NCBI GenBank assembly: GCA_036839715.1
Contig: DAITDU010000009.1
Span: 1-55,114, forward strand
Source of the DNA: Thermocaproicibacter sp002410755
Lineage (GTDB): Bacteria; Bacillota; Clostridia; Oscillospirales; Acutalibacteraceae
Direction: 5' to 3'
DNA length: 55,114 nt
This document shows, piece by piece, positions 25,632 through 34,508 of this stretch (positions are counted from its first letter, which is position 1; the number at the start of each line of letters is the position of its first letter). The notes beneath the pieces are model-generated. The model was not told where the DNA came from. It did no database searches and worked only from the letters and a program-made list of their open reading frames with translations. Both the position numbers and the translations under genes were made by a program.

Positions 25632-25993
25632 CAGCTCAAAATGTTTTGCACGGTCTTCATAATGCGGTCTGCCTTAAACGGCTTTACAATAAAATCTTTT
25701 GCACCTGCCTTTAAGGCATCTACAACCATTGCTTCCTGTCCCATAGCAGAGCACATAATGACTTTGGCATTTGGATCCATTTCACGGATTTTTTTTAGTG
25801 CCTGAAGCCCATCCATAACCGGCATGGTAATATCCATAATAACCAGGTCAGGCTTTTCCGTTGGGTAACTGTCCACTGCAACTTGGCCATTGTTTGCTTC
25901 TACGATGTTGGCATAACCGTTTTTACTAAGCGTACTTTTAATCATCATGCGCATAAAAGCAGCATCATCCACCAACATGATTTTCTTATCCAT
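25631..25993 (-). CDS. cheY: Chemotaxis response regulator CheY
   Basis: A 120-aa single-domain receiver. The acidic pair is D9/D10 and the phospho-acceptor D54 (VIMDITMPVMDG). The Ser switch residue is in MCSAMGQ and the conserved Lys in FIVKPFK. CheA phosphorylates it; CheY-P binds FliM/FliY at the switch, and CheC and FliY dephosphorylate it. ATG 25993 has AAGGAGGAA upstream. The position between fliY and fliO matches Bacillus and Clostridium operons. Confidence 0.97.
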   Translation of the reverse strand: MDKKIMLVDDAAFMRMMIKSTLSKNGYANIVEANNGQVAVDSYPTEKPDLVIMDITMPVMDGLQALKKIREMDPNAKVIMCSAMGQEAMVVDALKAGAKDFIVKPFKADRIMKTVQNILS

Positions 25994-26025
25994 CGTTGTT
26001 CCTCCTTAAAAATGAGCTAAGCTTT

Positions 26026-27273
26026 TTAAATTTGTTTCATAAAGTCATTATTCATTACTTCGGTAATACGCACACCGTAGTTGTCATCCACAACAACAAC
26101 GTTTCCCTTAGCAATTGCCTTGCCGTTTACAAAAACATCAACCTGAGAACCGGCTTGCCGGTTCAGTTCCACAATGGTTCCCGAAGAAAAGTCCAAAATG
26201 TCTTTAATTTTTTTAGTTGTCCTTCCAATCTCGACACTGACCTGCAACGGAACCGACATCATTAAGTCGAGGTTTTTAGATTCATCCTCCGAGAGCTTAG
26301 CCCCTTTCTCTTTATTGGCACCATCAAAATGTGGGTATACGGCATTCGCAACATTATGTATCTGCTGTGCCGGTGCCGCTACCTGTGATATTGGAGGTTC
26401 TGTCCGCTCTTCTGGCACCTCAGCGGGTGCCTGCGGCACCTGCTGACTGCTCTCCGGCTGGTCGTTTGCCAATGCGTCTGCCATCTGCGGCGCTTCTGGT
26501 TCTGTGCTCTCCGGCGGCTGAGATGTTACTGCCGCAGGCTGTAGAATTTCAGGTTCCTTGTTTTCCGGCGGCTGTGCATCAGGTGTTTTATCTTCCCCAG
26601 GCGAAGCCGGAACCTGTGCCTGCGGCTCAGTATCTGCTGGTTCATCTGCAGATACGCCAAAATTGTCGACCAGTTCTTTTGCCAAATCAATGCGCATAAC
26701 GTTGATAAATTTACTGTTTACTAAATCGCCGATTTTCAGGTCAAACTGGACAGCAACAATGTCCTCATCATTTTTCAGGTATTTCTCTTTAAACTGCGCG
26801 TTGTCCTTTATGTTAAAGGAAGACGGCGGTGAAATATTAATCGCTCGGTTTAACAGTTGAGAAAGGGCTGTTGCTGCGGCTCCCATCATCTGGTTCATTA
26901 CTTCACAGATGGCGCCGATATTCATTTCATCCAGGACAAATTCTTTGTCGGAAAAGTCCGTTTGCAGCAACAGGCCTACAATTATCTTAATGTCATTACG
27001 TTTCATAATCAGGATATTGCTTCCTGAAAGCCCTTCGGTATACTGCACTTCAATACCGATCGCCGGTTCGTAAAGGCGGATGTCAAAGTCTTTTGTCTTT
27101 ACCAGGCTGACCTGTGGCGTTGTAATGCTTACCGGTTGACTAAGCAACTGAGAAACCGACGTTGCAGATGAACCGAGGCTGATGTTCAGGATCTCACCCA
27201 AGGCATCAATTTCCATCTCCGAGAGGGCTGCTGAATCATTTGATTGCAATGAAATCACCCTTTCCCAATTCAT
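26026..27273 (-). CDS. fliY: Flagellar motor switch protein/CheY-P phosphatase FliY
   Basis: A 415-aa switch protein. The N-terminal CheC-like domain keeps both phosphatase helices with E-x2-N (GEILNISLGSSATS and CEVMNQMMGAAATA). A Pro/Glu/Ala-rich linker (about 225-310) follows. The C-terminal FliN domain (VPLQVSVEIGRTTKKIKDIL, GSQVDVFVNGKAIAKGNVVVV) joins the C-ring. It therefore both builds the switch and removes phosphate from CheY. ATG 27273 directly follows the fliM stop. Confidence 0.96.
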   Translation of the reverse strand: MNWERVISLQSNDSAALSEMEIDALGEILNISLGSSATSVSQLLSQPVSITTPQVSLVKTKDFDIRLYEPAIGIEVQYTEGLSGSNILIMKRNDIKIIVGLLLQTDFSDKEFVLDEMNIGAICEVMNQMMGAAATALSQLLNRAINISPPSSFNIKDNAQFKEKYLKNDEDIVAVQFDLKIGDLVNSKFINVMRIDLAKELVDNFGVSADEPADTEPQAQVPASPGEDKTPDAQPPENKEPEILQPAAVTSQPPESTEPEAPQMADALANDQPESSQQVPQAPAEVPEERTEPPISQVAAPAQQIHNVANAVYPHFDGANKEKGAKLSEDESKNLDLMMSVPLQVSVEIGRTTKKIKDILDFSSGTIVELNRQAGSQVDVFVNGKAIAKGNVVVVDDNYGVRITEVMNNDFMKQI

Positions 27274-28275
27274 TCATGATTGAAGTACTTGGTCGATTCT
27301 TACTGCATAATTTTTCTTTGTCATTCCGATTGTGCCTTTAAACCAATGGAATTTCTCAATATTCACAGTAATAGAACCAGGTTCCACCTTTGAATCAAGC
27401 GGAATAATATCTCCAGGCTGCAGGTCCAGCAGCTCCTTCAGGGAAACATTGGTTTTCCCCAAAATGGCGGAAACAGTAAGCGGCGTATCTTTTAGCTGAT
27501 TCATAATGTTCTCCCTTCGATGCTGCACTGTCTTAACGTCATCTTTTTTATTTGCCTTCACAAATTTTACATTATAGCTTTTAAAAATCTCTTCCAAGGA
27601 ATTGGCCGGAAGACAAATGTTCAGGGTTCCTTTCAGGTTATCCAGTGTAATTTCCAGGACAACAATGGCGACTGACTCATCCTGCTGAATTGCCTGGATA
27701 AGCTGTGGATTGGTTTCCACCGCGTCCATGCTGAACGATACGTCAAAATAATTGGTCCAGGCGTTCTTCATCAGGTCGCAGAACTGCTTAAAAAGATATT
27801 CTAAAAGTGAAATTTCGATTTCCGTATAGTCACGGTCAATATGATAGCCGGAGCCATTCCCTCCAAGCATCTTGTCAAGAATAAAAAAGGAAATTGGACG
27901 GGACATCTCAAGCAGAATCTGCTTGTCCTCAATATTATAGGTGTTGCTGTGCAGCCCCATAAGGGCAATTAGCGTTGAATCATTCAGGGCATTGCTGAAT
28001 TCCCGGTATTCCTCCTCTTCCACCTGCATAACATCCACCTTGCATGAAATGCTCAGCTGACCGGAAAGGTAAAGGGAAAGCAGGCGCGAAAAGCTGTCAA
28101 AAATATTCTGCAGAAGGCGGATTTGCTCTCTAGTGAATTTCTTCGGTGAAAGAAAATCATAATCTTTCACTTTGTGTGCTGCAGTTTTCTCCTCAATTTC
28201 ATCAATATCGGCATTCCCGCTCTGCAGGCTGCCAAGAAGTTCGTCAATCTGCTGCTGCGACAAAACTTCTGCCAT
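27274..28275 (-). CDS. fliM: Flagellar motor switch protein FliM
   Basis: A 333-aa C-ring protein. The N-terminal CheY-P docking peptide (VLSQQQIDELLGSLQSG) is followed by the CheC-like middle domain (GNGSGYHIDRDYTEIE and so on) and a C-terminal FliN-like domain (VSLKELLDLQPGDIIPL, GTIGMTKKNYAVRI). ATG 28275 has GGTGG five bases upstream; an upstream start at 28296 would add seven residues before the conserved peptide. Confidence 0.96.
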   Translation of the reverse strand: MAEVLSQQQIDELLGSLQSGNADIDEIEEKTAAHKVKDYDFLSPKKFTREQIRLLQNIFDSFSRLLSLYLSGQLSISCKVDVMQVEEEEYREFSNALNDSTLIALMGLHSNTYNIEDKQILLEMSRPISFFILDKMLGGNGSGYHIDRDYTEIEISLLEYLFKQFCDLMKNAWTNYFDVSFSMDAVETNPQLIQAIQQDESVAIVVLEITLDNLKGTLNICLPANSLEEIFKSYNVKFVKANKKDDVKTVQHRRENIMNQLKDTPLTVSAILGKTNVSLKELLDLQPGDIIPLDSKVEPGSITVNIEKFHWFKGTIGMTKKNYAVRIDQVLQS

Positions 28276-28363
28276 TCGTACCACCATTCTCCGCACAAAA
28301 CATAATAAATCCCTGATTTATAAAAAGCGTTCGGCCTAGTGCGGCAGGCCTTGCGCGGGATTT

Positions 28364-29248
28364 TCAGTTCATAGCGGAAGCCACGCTTGTTTCAGAACTT
28401 GCTTTGGCCGCAGACCCGCTGTTTCCAGTATTCATCGTGGAAGAACTGCTGGAAGTTTCCATGCTGTTATAAATTTCCGGCAAAATATTATCTGTCTTCC
28501 CGGTCTTTGAAATGTAAATTTCCACCCGCCTGTTTTTTGCGCGGGTTGCTTCCGTACCATCATCTTTTACAATCGGCCAATATTCCCCATAGCCTGCACT
28601 GACCATTTTTTTGCCGCCGATAATTTTTTTTGACTGAACATAAAGCAGCACGTTCATGGCACGGTCATCAGAAAGGCCGCGGTCAAACGCCTGCCGTGAT
28701 GCTGTATCGGTTGCACTAACCTTTGCTGTATGCCCATAAAAACGGATCTCACCAATCTGATCTGGGATGCCTGAAATTGCATCACACAGAAAATCTAGTA
28801 TTTTTTTGCCCCCCGGCTGAAGCACAGCGCTGTCACCATTGAAAAAGACAGTACTCTGGAAAGAAAAGAAATCGTAGCTATCTCCCCTGTACAAAGTAAT
28901 TTCATTTTCAAGGTTATTTTTTTCAATATAGTTTTTAAAGTAAAAATACAAGTCATCAAAATTCCGAACTTTATCAACCACCACATCTGTTTCGGAAGAG
29001 CTCGTTTTTGAAGGAACGGAAGCCAAAGAAGAAAGTTGTAGCCCATTTGCATTCTGTGAGATAGCAGAAGAGGTTGCGTGAACACCTGCCCTTGTGTTCA
29101 GTGCTGTCACTAAATTTTTCCATTTTTCCGAATTTATTGACGTCATTGCAAAAAGCAGTACGAAAAACGTAAGCAACAACGTAACCATATCGGAATAAGT
29201 ATTCATCCAGTCTGCGCACTGTGATGAATGTTCCTTCTTTTTTCGCAT
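28364..29248 (-). CDS. motB: Flagellar stator protein MotB
   Basis: A 294-aa stator subunit. One N-terminal membrane helix carries the ion-binding Asp20 (NTYSDMVTLLLTFFVLLFAM). A linker and a C-terminal OmpA-like peptidoglycan-binding domain follow (FYGHTAK, LSDDRAMNVLLYV, SAGYGEYWPI, NRRVEIYI). The final ~35 residues are Ser/Thr/Ala-rich. It lies directly after motA inside the main flagellar operon, where many relatives have fliL. Whether H+ or Na+ drives it cannot be told. Confidence 0.95.
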   Translation of the reverse strand: MRKKKEHSSQCADWMNTYSDMVTLLLTFFVLLFAMTSINSEKWKNLVTALNTRAGVHATSSAISQNANGLQLSSLASVPSKTSSSETDVVVDKVRNFDDLYFYFKNYIEKNNLENEITLYRGDSYDFFSFQSTVFFNGDSAVLQPGGKKILDFLCDAISGIPDQIGEIRFYGHTAKVSATDTASRQAFDRGLSDDRAMNVLLYVQSKKIIGGKKMVSAGYGEYWPIVKDDGTEATRAKNRRVEIYISKTGKTDNILPEIYNSMETSSSSSTMNTGNSGSAAKASSETSVASAMN

Positions 29249-29287
29249 ATTTTTGCCTTCCTTCCTGATTGCGAAACTACAGTGGCT

Positions 29288-30124
29288 TTAAGATTTTTTA
29301 TTATCTGACTCCTTTGCATTTTTGCCATTGGGAGCCCAATCGCCGCTGCGCTGTTTTTCATTCAGGTAAGAATTCAGGCTCTCCTCAATTTGATTCGGGT
29401 TTTCACCCGCCTGAATGGCAAGAACACCCTGCACAACGATTTCCTTACAGACCATCTCCTGGTTATGGAGCATACGAAGCTTATTTCCGATCGGGACAAG
29501 TACAAGGTTTGCAAGCATCGAGCCGTAGAATGTGGTAATTAAGGCAACTGCCATACCGTCTACCAGTTTGCTCATTCCGCTCGGATCATTGGCATTCAGC
29601 CCACCGGAAAGCATATTGATAAGGCCGATCAAAGTGCCAATCATTCCAAAGGCAGGGGCATAAGTAGAAGATTTTTCATAGAACTGCCATCCGGCAGCAT
29701 GGCGCTCATCAAGGTTTTCCAGCTCAGTTTCCAGCATATTTTTCACTTTGTCTGGGTTAATAGCATCAACAATCAGCAGAACGCTTTGCTTAAAAAAGTT
29801 GTCGCTGAGCTGGTTCGCTTTTTCTTCCAACGAAAGTAGGCCTTTTCTGCGTGCTTCCTTGGCGAGGTCAACAATCTGAGCAATATATTTTTTGGGATTA
29901 TAAGGGCTTTTCTTCAGGGTAATCTTAATCTGTGCAGGGATCTTCTTGAATGATGAAGCCGGAAAGGAAATCAGCATGGCTGCAAACGTCCCGCCAAACG
30001 TTATCATCATACTCGGGTAGTCAATAAAGCCCTTAATTGCCCCCGGTATTGAAAGATTATTGGTAATGCCTAAATAGACAAGAACAAGGCCTGCTATCAG
30101 TCCGACCAACCCTTGTAAATCCAT
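29288..30124 (-). CDS. motA: Flagellar stator protein MotA
   Basis: A 278-aa inner-membrane stator subunit. Paired helices lie at each end of a large cytosolic loop: GLVGLIAGLVLVYLGI and MMITFGGTFAAMLISFP, then PAFGMIGTLIGLINMLSGG and VALITTFYGSMLANLVLVPIG. Charged residues in the loop contact FliG to make torque. ATG 30124 has GAGGA seven bases upstream; GTG 30130 is a weaker alternative. Confidence 0.95.
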   Translation of the reverse strand: MDLQGLVGLIAGLVLVYLGITNNLSIPGAIKGFIDYPSMMITFGGTFAAMLISFPASSFKKIPAQIKITLKKSPYNPKKYIAQIVDLAKEARRKGLLSLEEKANQLSDNFFKQSVLLIVDAINPDKVKNMLETELENLDERHAAGWQFYEKSSTYAPAFGMIGTLIGLINMLSGGLNANDPSGMSKLVDGMAVALITTFYGSMLANLVLVPIGNKLRMLHNQEMVCKEIVVQGVLAIQAGENPNQIEESLNSYLNEKQRSGDWAPNGKNAKESDNKKS

Positions 30125-30147
30125 ACACACACTTCCTCACAGACGAA

Positions 30148-30360
30148 TTATTCTTTTGGCTGCATGGGCCTAACAGCACGCCGAAAAATATGCCGCTCAA
30201 ACCGGATAATCTTTTGCGAGATTTCCTGGCGGCTTTCCTTTACGAGGTAATACTTGCCATTTGTCAGGGAAACTTTTGTTTCGGGAATATTTTCAATGAT
30301 TTCAATTAGCTGCTCATTCAGTGAAAATGGAGTACCATTCAGTTGTGTAAGTTCAATCAA
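30148..30360 (-). CDS. flbD: FlbD/SwrD family flagellar protein
   Basis: A 70-aa small cytosolic protein of the FlbD/SwrD family, marked by IELTQLNGTPFSLNEQLIEI and the TKVSLTNGKYYLVKES segment. In Bacillus, SwrD raises motor torque through the stators, which fits its place between flgE and motA. It appears to start at TTG 30360, with AAGGAGGGG upstream. An intra-operon hairpin lies just before it. Confidence 0.9.
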   Translation of the reverse strand: MIELTQLNGTPFSLNEQLIEIIENIPETKVSLTNGKYYLVKESRQEISQKIIRFERHIFRRAVRPMQPKE

Positions 30361-30393
30361 GCGACTTTCCCCTCCTTCAGTAAAAAAGCAATG

Positions 30394-30425
30394 CCGCTCT
30401 GCCCCACTTGCCTAAAGCAGAGCGG
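30394..30425 (-). terminator. Intra-operon hairpin between flgE and flbD
   Basis: Nine-base arms CCGCTCTGC and GCAGAGCGG are perfectly complementary around a 14-nt loop. Read on the minus strand, six T follow after a short CATTGC spacer, so this could act as a weak terminator or as an RNA stability or processing element. On the plus strand an immediate seven-T run would make it a terminator for any antisense transcript. Since the operon continues, partial read-through is expected. Confidence 0.6.
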
Positions 30426-30440
30426 ACTTTTTTTATGCTA

Positions 30441-31397
30441 TTACTTCATGTTGACAAGTGTCTGGTACATCTCATCCGCAACGGAGATAATTTTTGTATT
30501 GGCCTGATAAGCCCTTTCGTACATAATCATATTGGAGAACTCAGTAGCAAGGTCGGTATTGGAAGCCTCGAGTGCGCCAGACTGAAGCTCACCGGTCGCA
30601 TTAGAACCTGGATTGGAATAGGCGGCCTCTCCGGAGTTTTCAGATGCCTGGTAATAGCTGTCACCCGCTTTTTCAAGGCCAGAGGCATTTGCAAAATTTG
30701 CTAAGGCAATTTGGCCAATTTTAATGTTTTTTCCGTTATAGTCCGCTGTTATGGTACCTTCAGAACCGAATTTCACACTTTCCAGCTTGCCCGCCTTAGG
30801 GTTGTATTTGATTGGCACAAGCGGCGCAGTGGCAGGATCATAAGTATCCGTACCGCTTGCCAGATCTGCAGGCACCGGCGTCTGTGTTCCATCCTTCGCA
30901 GGTAAGCCATACTGGCGTCCAAGAATATAATGGCCATATCCGTCAGTCAGGAACCCATCACTGTCAAAGCCCAAATGACCAACACGCGAATACTTTACAG
31001 CACCCAAATTCTGCTGCCCATACGCAGTTGCGGGAAGAATTCCAGTGCCATCCGCACCGTCCGTTATTCCGCCATTTGCAACAACAAGGTACCCGTCACC
31101 ATTAATGTAAATATCCTTTGCATCACCTGTGTCACTGATGCCACCTTTTGTCATATTATCGTAAATGCTGGAAGCAGTTGAACCATAGCCAATTTGAACT
31201 GGATTGGAGCCTGCGATACCAACTCCTGTCTGCCCGGCCGAGGCCGCCTGTGTTTCCTGATACATAACGTCACGGAACGAGATGCTTCCACTTTTAAACC
31301 CTGGGGTGTCAACATTAGCGATGTTATTGCCGATTACATCCATCGCCATCTGATGTGCTTTTAACCCTGCAATCGCAGCGTTCATACATCTCATCAT
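30441..31397 (-). CDS. flgE: Flagellar hook protein FlgE
   Basis: A 318-aa hook subunit. The N-terminal D0 motif is AAIAGLKAHQMAMDVIGNNIANVDTPGFKSGSISF in two overlapping parts. A variable surface region is followed by the C-terminal coiled coil EFSNMIMYERAYQANTKIISVADEMYQTLVNMK. Both ends are typical of FlgE/FlgF/FlgG; the position after flgD and the longer middle favour FlgE. ATG 31397 is preferred; ATG 31394 follows it at once, and a longer frame from 31436 is unlikely. Confidence 0.92.
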   Translation of the reverse strand: MMRCMNAAIAGLKAHQMAMDVIGNNIANVDTPGFKSGSISFRDVMYQETQAASAGQTGVGIAGSNPVQIGYGSTASSIYDNMTKGGISDTGDAKDIYINGDGYLVVANGGITDGADGTGILPATAYGQQNLGAVKYSRVGHLGFDSDGFLTDGYGHYILGRQYGLPAKDGTQTPVPADLASGTDTYDPATAPLVPIKYNPKAGKLESVKFGSEGTITADYNGKNIKIGQIALANFANASGLEKAGDSYYQASENSGEAAYSNPGSNATGELQSGALEASNTDLATEFSNMIMYERAYQANTKIISVADEMYQTLVNMK

Positions 31398-31484
31398 AGT
31401 AAAACAACCATCCTTTCCTTTACAGAGGAACCGCACCGGCTTTTCTGTCAGTCAAAGCCCGGATAGCTTCCCAGAAGGGTCCAG

Positions 31485-31913
31485 CTATAAAATTACGGCT
31501 CCATCAATATTGGTAAATACGTTCTCTTTCATTTCACCGCCGTTTATAGTAGTGACAACAGTGCGGTTTGGGACATTAACAATAAAAGCTGTATTGCCGT
31601 TTAGAAGCAGAGCTTCCGTTACGCCCTTGCTTTTGGCTTTGTTGACCGCGCGGTCCATCTTTTGCATGAGTTGCGGTGAAACTTCTATTTGGCGGTCGTC
31701 CAGCCGCTGGATAGCATGTTTGGAAAAGGTCAGTTCCGAATTGGATTTCCGGATGTTTTCCTGCAACATCTCACAGAATGGGACCTGCTTCTGCTCCGTT
31801 TTTCCGCTTTCCTCTGTTCTGCCGGTTACCGGCTGCTGCGAATAAGTGGGAGAAATGAAGGCGGAATAATTCCTATTAAACTGGACATCATTCATGAGCT
31901 CACAGCTTTCCAT
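31485..31913 (-). CDS. TIGR02530 family flagellar operon protein
   Basis: A 142-aa protein (136 aa from the second Met at 31895). The second half, ELTFSKHAIQRLDDRQIEVS followed by NGNTAFIVNVPNRTVVT, is the signature of the small flagellar-operon family found between flgD and flgE in Bacillus and Clostridia. The N-terminal third is polar and poorly conserved. The function is not established; genomic position suggests a role in hook assembly. The first ATG follows the flgD stop directly with no clear ribosome-binding site, so the start is uncertain. Confidence 0.85.
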   Translation of the reverse strand: MESCELMNDVQFNRNYSAFISPTYSQQPVTGRTEESGKTEQKQVPFCEMLQENIRKSNSELTFSKHAIQRLDDRQIEVSPQLMQKMDRAVNKAKSKGVTEALLLNGNTAFIVNVPNRTVVTTINGGEMKENVFTNIDGAVIL

Positions 31914-32630
31914 TCAGACTGATATCTTTTCGCCGGCGTCTTGGCCGCTGGGAACAGAATCCGCCTGATTTTGGCCAAAGACTTCAGCAACATCCGAAAT
32001 GCTGTAGGCCTTGCCATTTACCTGTAACGAGATTTTGCCTGACGATGCGCCAAAAATAACTTTCTCAACGGTACCTGTTACCGAGTCATTTTTTCCTGTT
32101 CCACTGTCCGGCACACTGAGGACAACATTTTTTCCGATTAGGGAAGCCGCGGTCTCCCGGGCAGTCTCTGTTCCAACAGTAGCCATACTTTCTACGGCTG
32201 AAACGTGGTCGCCAAAGATATTGGTGATATTGGACGCATCGTAAAAATTGCCATTGATTTCAAGTAAGCTATCATCTGTCGACGGATCATAAGCAACGCT
32301 TGACACAGTGCCTGTGACGACTTTTTGATCGCCTGTTGCCTCGTCAAACTTTGAAAGGGAAACGTCCTTTCCAATCAGGGAAGAAGCATACTGGCGCGAG
32401 GACTGCTCCGTTAAGGTATGCATTGATTCAATCGCAGAAAAGAGTGTCATTTCCATGATGTACTGAGATGTGTCGGTAGAAGAAGCGGAAAGGCTCTGGT
32501 TTTGCATCTGCGCCGCAATGATTTTCAAAAAGCCCTTAAAATCTAGGCCTCTTGTTTTCTTTGTGGTCCCTGCGCTGTTTCCGCTGTCGGGAGACGCTGT
32601 TAAAGGAGAAACTGTATTGACTCCTGCCAA
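31914..32630 (-). CDS. flgD: Flagellar hook-capping protein FlgD
   Basis: A 238-aa protein. The conserved N-terminal export and assembly region (DFKGFLKIIAAQMQNQSLSA, TDTSQYIMEMTLFSAIESMH) is clear. The rest consists of two similar beta segments (SSLIGKDVSLSKFDEATGDQ and ASLIGKNVVLSVPDSGTGK), an internal repeat. FlgD caps the growing hook. The start appears to be TTG 32630 with GGGGG seven bases upstream. Confidence 0.92.
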   Translation of the reverse strand: MAGVNTVSPLTASPDSGNSAGTTKKTRGLDFKGFLKIIAAQMQNQSLSASSTDTSQYIMEMTLFSAIESMHTLTEQSSRQYASSLIGKDVSLSKFDEATGDQKVVTGTVSSVAYDPSTDDSLLEINGNFYDASNITNIFGDHVSAVESMATVGTETARETAASLIGKNVVLSVPDSGTGKNDSVTGTVEKVIFGASSGKISLQVNGKAYSISDVAEVFGQNQADSVPSGQDAGEKISV

Positions 32631-32650
32631 TTTTCTGCCCCCTTTTTAAC

Positions 32651-33991
32651 TTACCAGACTGCTGTGCTGGTCCTTTCTATGAGAGAAAGAAAATCGCCTG
32701 TGCTGATTTCATCGCTACCGCGAACTGCATACCATCTAGGCTTGGGTTTTTCTTTTTGCTCCTGCTGCTGGTTTCCCTGTTGGTAAGCCGACTGGTCTTG
32801 CCTCTGCGCATATTGTCTAGCTTCCTGCTCTGGATGAGAAATCTGAACGGTTTGATTCGTAGACGATTGCAGCATAGACTTGATCTCATCTGAATTCGAT
32901 GCCAGAAGGCTTTGGGTTTTGGAATTGGATGCAGCAATTTCAACGGTAAGAAGACCATTTTGGGACATCAGCTTAACAGAAACTTTCCCTAGAGACTGTG
33001 GATAAAGGTCAACCTGAATCTGATGCTTTCCCGCTTTTATACCCTGTGCAACCGCGCTGGAGACCTGCTGGTTTACCGGAATTTTTGCTTTAGCAGGCGT
33101 ATCGGAAATTTTTAAAACTATTTTCCCATCACTATAAAGATTGGAAATCTTTCCGGTTTCGGAAGTAACATTTTGAGAAGGATTCGTTTTCCCGTTTTGT
33201 CCACTCTGGAGGGAATGGATTTGGAATTTGTCCTCTTTTAGTTTTGCCGGAAGTCCAAAACTGGTATCTGCTTTCGCTGGCAAAGTATCCGCAGGCACCT
33301 GTGTTAAACCATTATCATGCTCTGCGGCCTGATGAGTGCTGCGGCTCACCGCTTGCTGAACTTCTGATCCGGTGGGAAAACCATCCTTCTGCACAGGGAG
33401 CATTTGAGAAATGTTCTCTGAGGCTGCTGTCGGCTGACTTTTCTCAGAAACAGCCTGTGATTCAACTGCATTCTTAGAAGCGACCTGTGTCTCCGTTTTC
33501 TGCTGTAGGTTTAGCTGGCCTTTTGCAGTACCCTGCTGAATCAGACTTTCCGCTCCCTGAATTAAAACATTTTTCTTCACGGAAGCCTGTCCTGCTGTTT
33601 TCAGCAAGGTGGCTGGCTGAATAATTTTTGTCCCAGTAAAAGGAGGTTGCTCTGCCGGAATTTGGCTTTGAACAGCTGAAACAGGCACATTTGCATTTAG
33701 CTGCTGTTGAACAGTGGCATTCAAAAGAATATTTGTCTGGGCTAAGACTGCAGTGGATTTCTCATCACCTGCTTTTTCCTTCTCGCCAACCTGGGCTTTT
33801 CCCTTTTCCCCCTGTGAAGGGTTTTCGGAATCTTCTTCGGAAGCCTTGCAGAGAGTTGTAGTCTTTGAATCAGAAGCTGCTTGCAGAAGGGACTGAAAAC
33901 TGTCTGTCTCTTTTGCGCTGGACGTTGCCGCCATCTGCTTTTCCTGGGTAATTTGCTGATCCTGAGGTGCTCCTCTAATTTGCTGTATCAT
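32651..33991 (-). CDS. fliK: Flagellar hook-length control protein FliK
   Basis: A 446-aa protein with the expected two parts: a long Gln/Ser/Ala/Thr-rich, probably disordered ruler region (about 1-330), and a C-terminal hook-length domain (HQIQVDLYPQSLGKVSVKLM, NGLLTVEIAASNSKTQSLL) that acts on FlhB to end hook growth. A Gln-rich stretch and about 30 more residues follow the domain. ATG 33991 has GGAGGTGAG upstream. It lies between fliJ and flgD as in Bacillus. Confidence 0.92.
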   Translation of the reverse strand: MIQQIRGAPQDQQITQEKQMAATSSAKETDSFQSLLQAASDSKTTTLCKASEEDSENPSQGEKGKAQVGEKEKAGDEKSTAVLAQTNILLNATVQQQLNANVPVSAVQSQIPAEQPPFTGTKIIQPATLLKTAGQASVKKNVLIQGAESLIQQGTAKGQLNLQQKTETQVASKNAVESQAVSEKSQPTAASENISQMLPVQKDGFPTGSEVQQAVSRSTHQAAEHDNGLTQVPADTLPAKADTSFGLPAKLKEDKFQIHSLQSGQNGKTNPSQNVTSETGKISNLYSDGKIVLKISDTPAKAKIPVNQQVSSAVAQGIKAGKHQIQVDLYPQSLGKVSVKLMSQNGLLTVEIAASNSKTQSLLASNSDEIKSMLQSSTNQTVQISHPEQEARQYAQRQDQSAYQQGNQQQEQKEKPKPRWYAVRGSDEISTGDFLSLIERTSTAVW

Positions 33992-34062
33992 GCTCTCACC
34001 TCCTTTCGCTGTGCCTCGGGGTTTTTATATTCAAACTTCAGGCAAAACAGGTTTTCCGTAAT

Positions 34063-34506
34063 TCAGCCCGCTCTGCTGCTTGCGTGACTTACAAATTCCT
34101 CAATGAAAGTCTCCTGTTCTTTTCTTTCCTGCAAGTTATATTCTTCAAATTGTTTGTCCTTCAGTCGTTCCAAGCCGGAAATATCACTATTCATCTGAAC
34201 GATTTCTTTCTGCTTTGCTGCAATGGCATCCGATAGTTTCTGTCTCTCTTTCAGAAGGGAAAGGACTTTGCGGTTCAGTTTATCCAGATATCCTTTATAC
34301 ACAGCAATTGTGTGTGATGATAATCCATCCCGCATTTCATCAGTCAGTTTCTGGCTGGTAAGCTTAAATTCATGGTTTGCATCTTCTATTTTTTTCTGGA
34401 TTTCATTTTGCCGCACCTGAAGGCGTGAAAGTTCACTCTTTAGAAGGTCAAGGATTTGACGCTTATAGCTGAGAACTTTTTCGAGGGAAAAGATAAACTT
34501 TTTCAT
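34063..34506 (-). CDS. fliJ: Flagellar export protein FliJ
   Basis: A 147-aa protein that is almost entirely coiled coil (KKFIFSLEKVLSYKRQILDL, LSRLQVRQNEIQKKIEDAN). It is the stalk that fits into the FliI ring and links it to FlhA. The length and charged heptads fit FliJ, and it follows fliI by 2 bp. A site (GGAGG) lies upstream within the end of fliI. Confidence 0.93.
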   Translation of the reverse strand: MKKFIFSLEKVLSYKRQILDLLKSELSRLQVRQNEIQKKIEDANHEFKLTSQKLTDEMRDGLSSHTIAVYKGYLDKLNRKVLSLLKERQKLSDAIAAKQKEIVQMNSDISGLERLKDKQFEEYNLQERKEQETFIEEFVSHASSRAG

Positions 34507-34508
34507 CT

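Noticed and set aside
26026..27273. Naming this gene fliN
   Set aside because: The C terminus is FliN-like, but the N-terminal half has both CheC-type phosphatase motifs, so FliY is the correct family.
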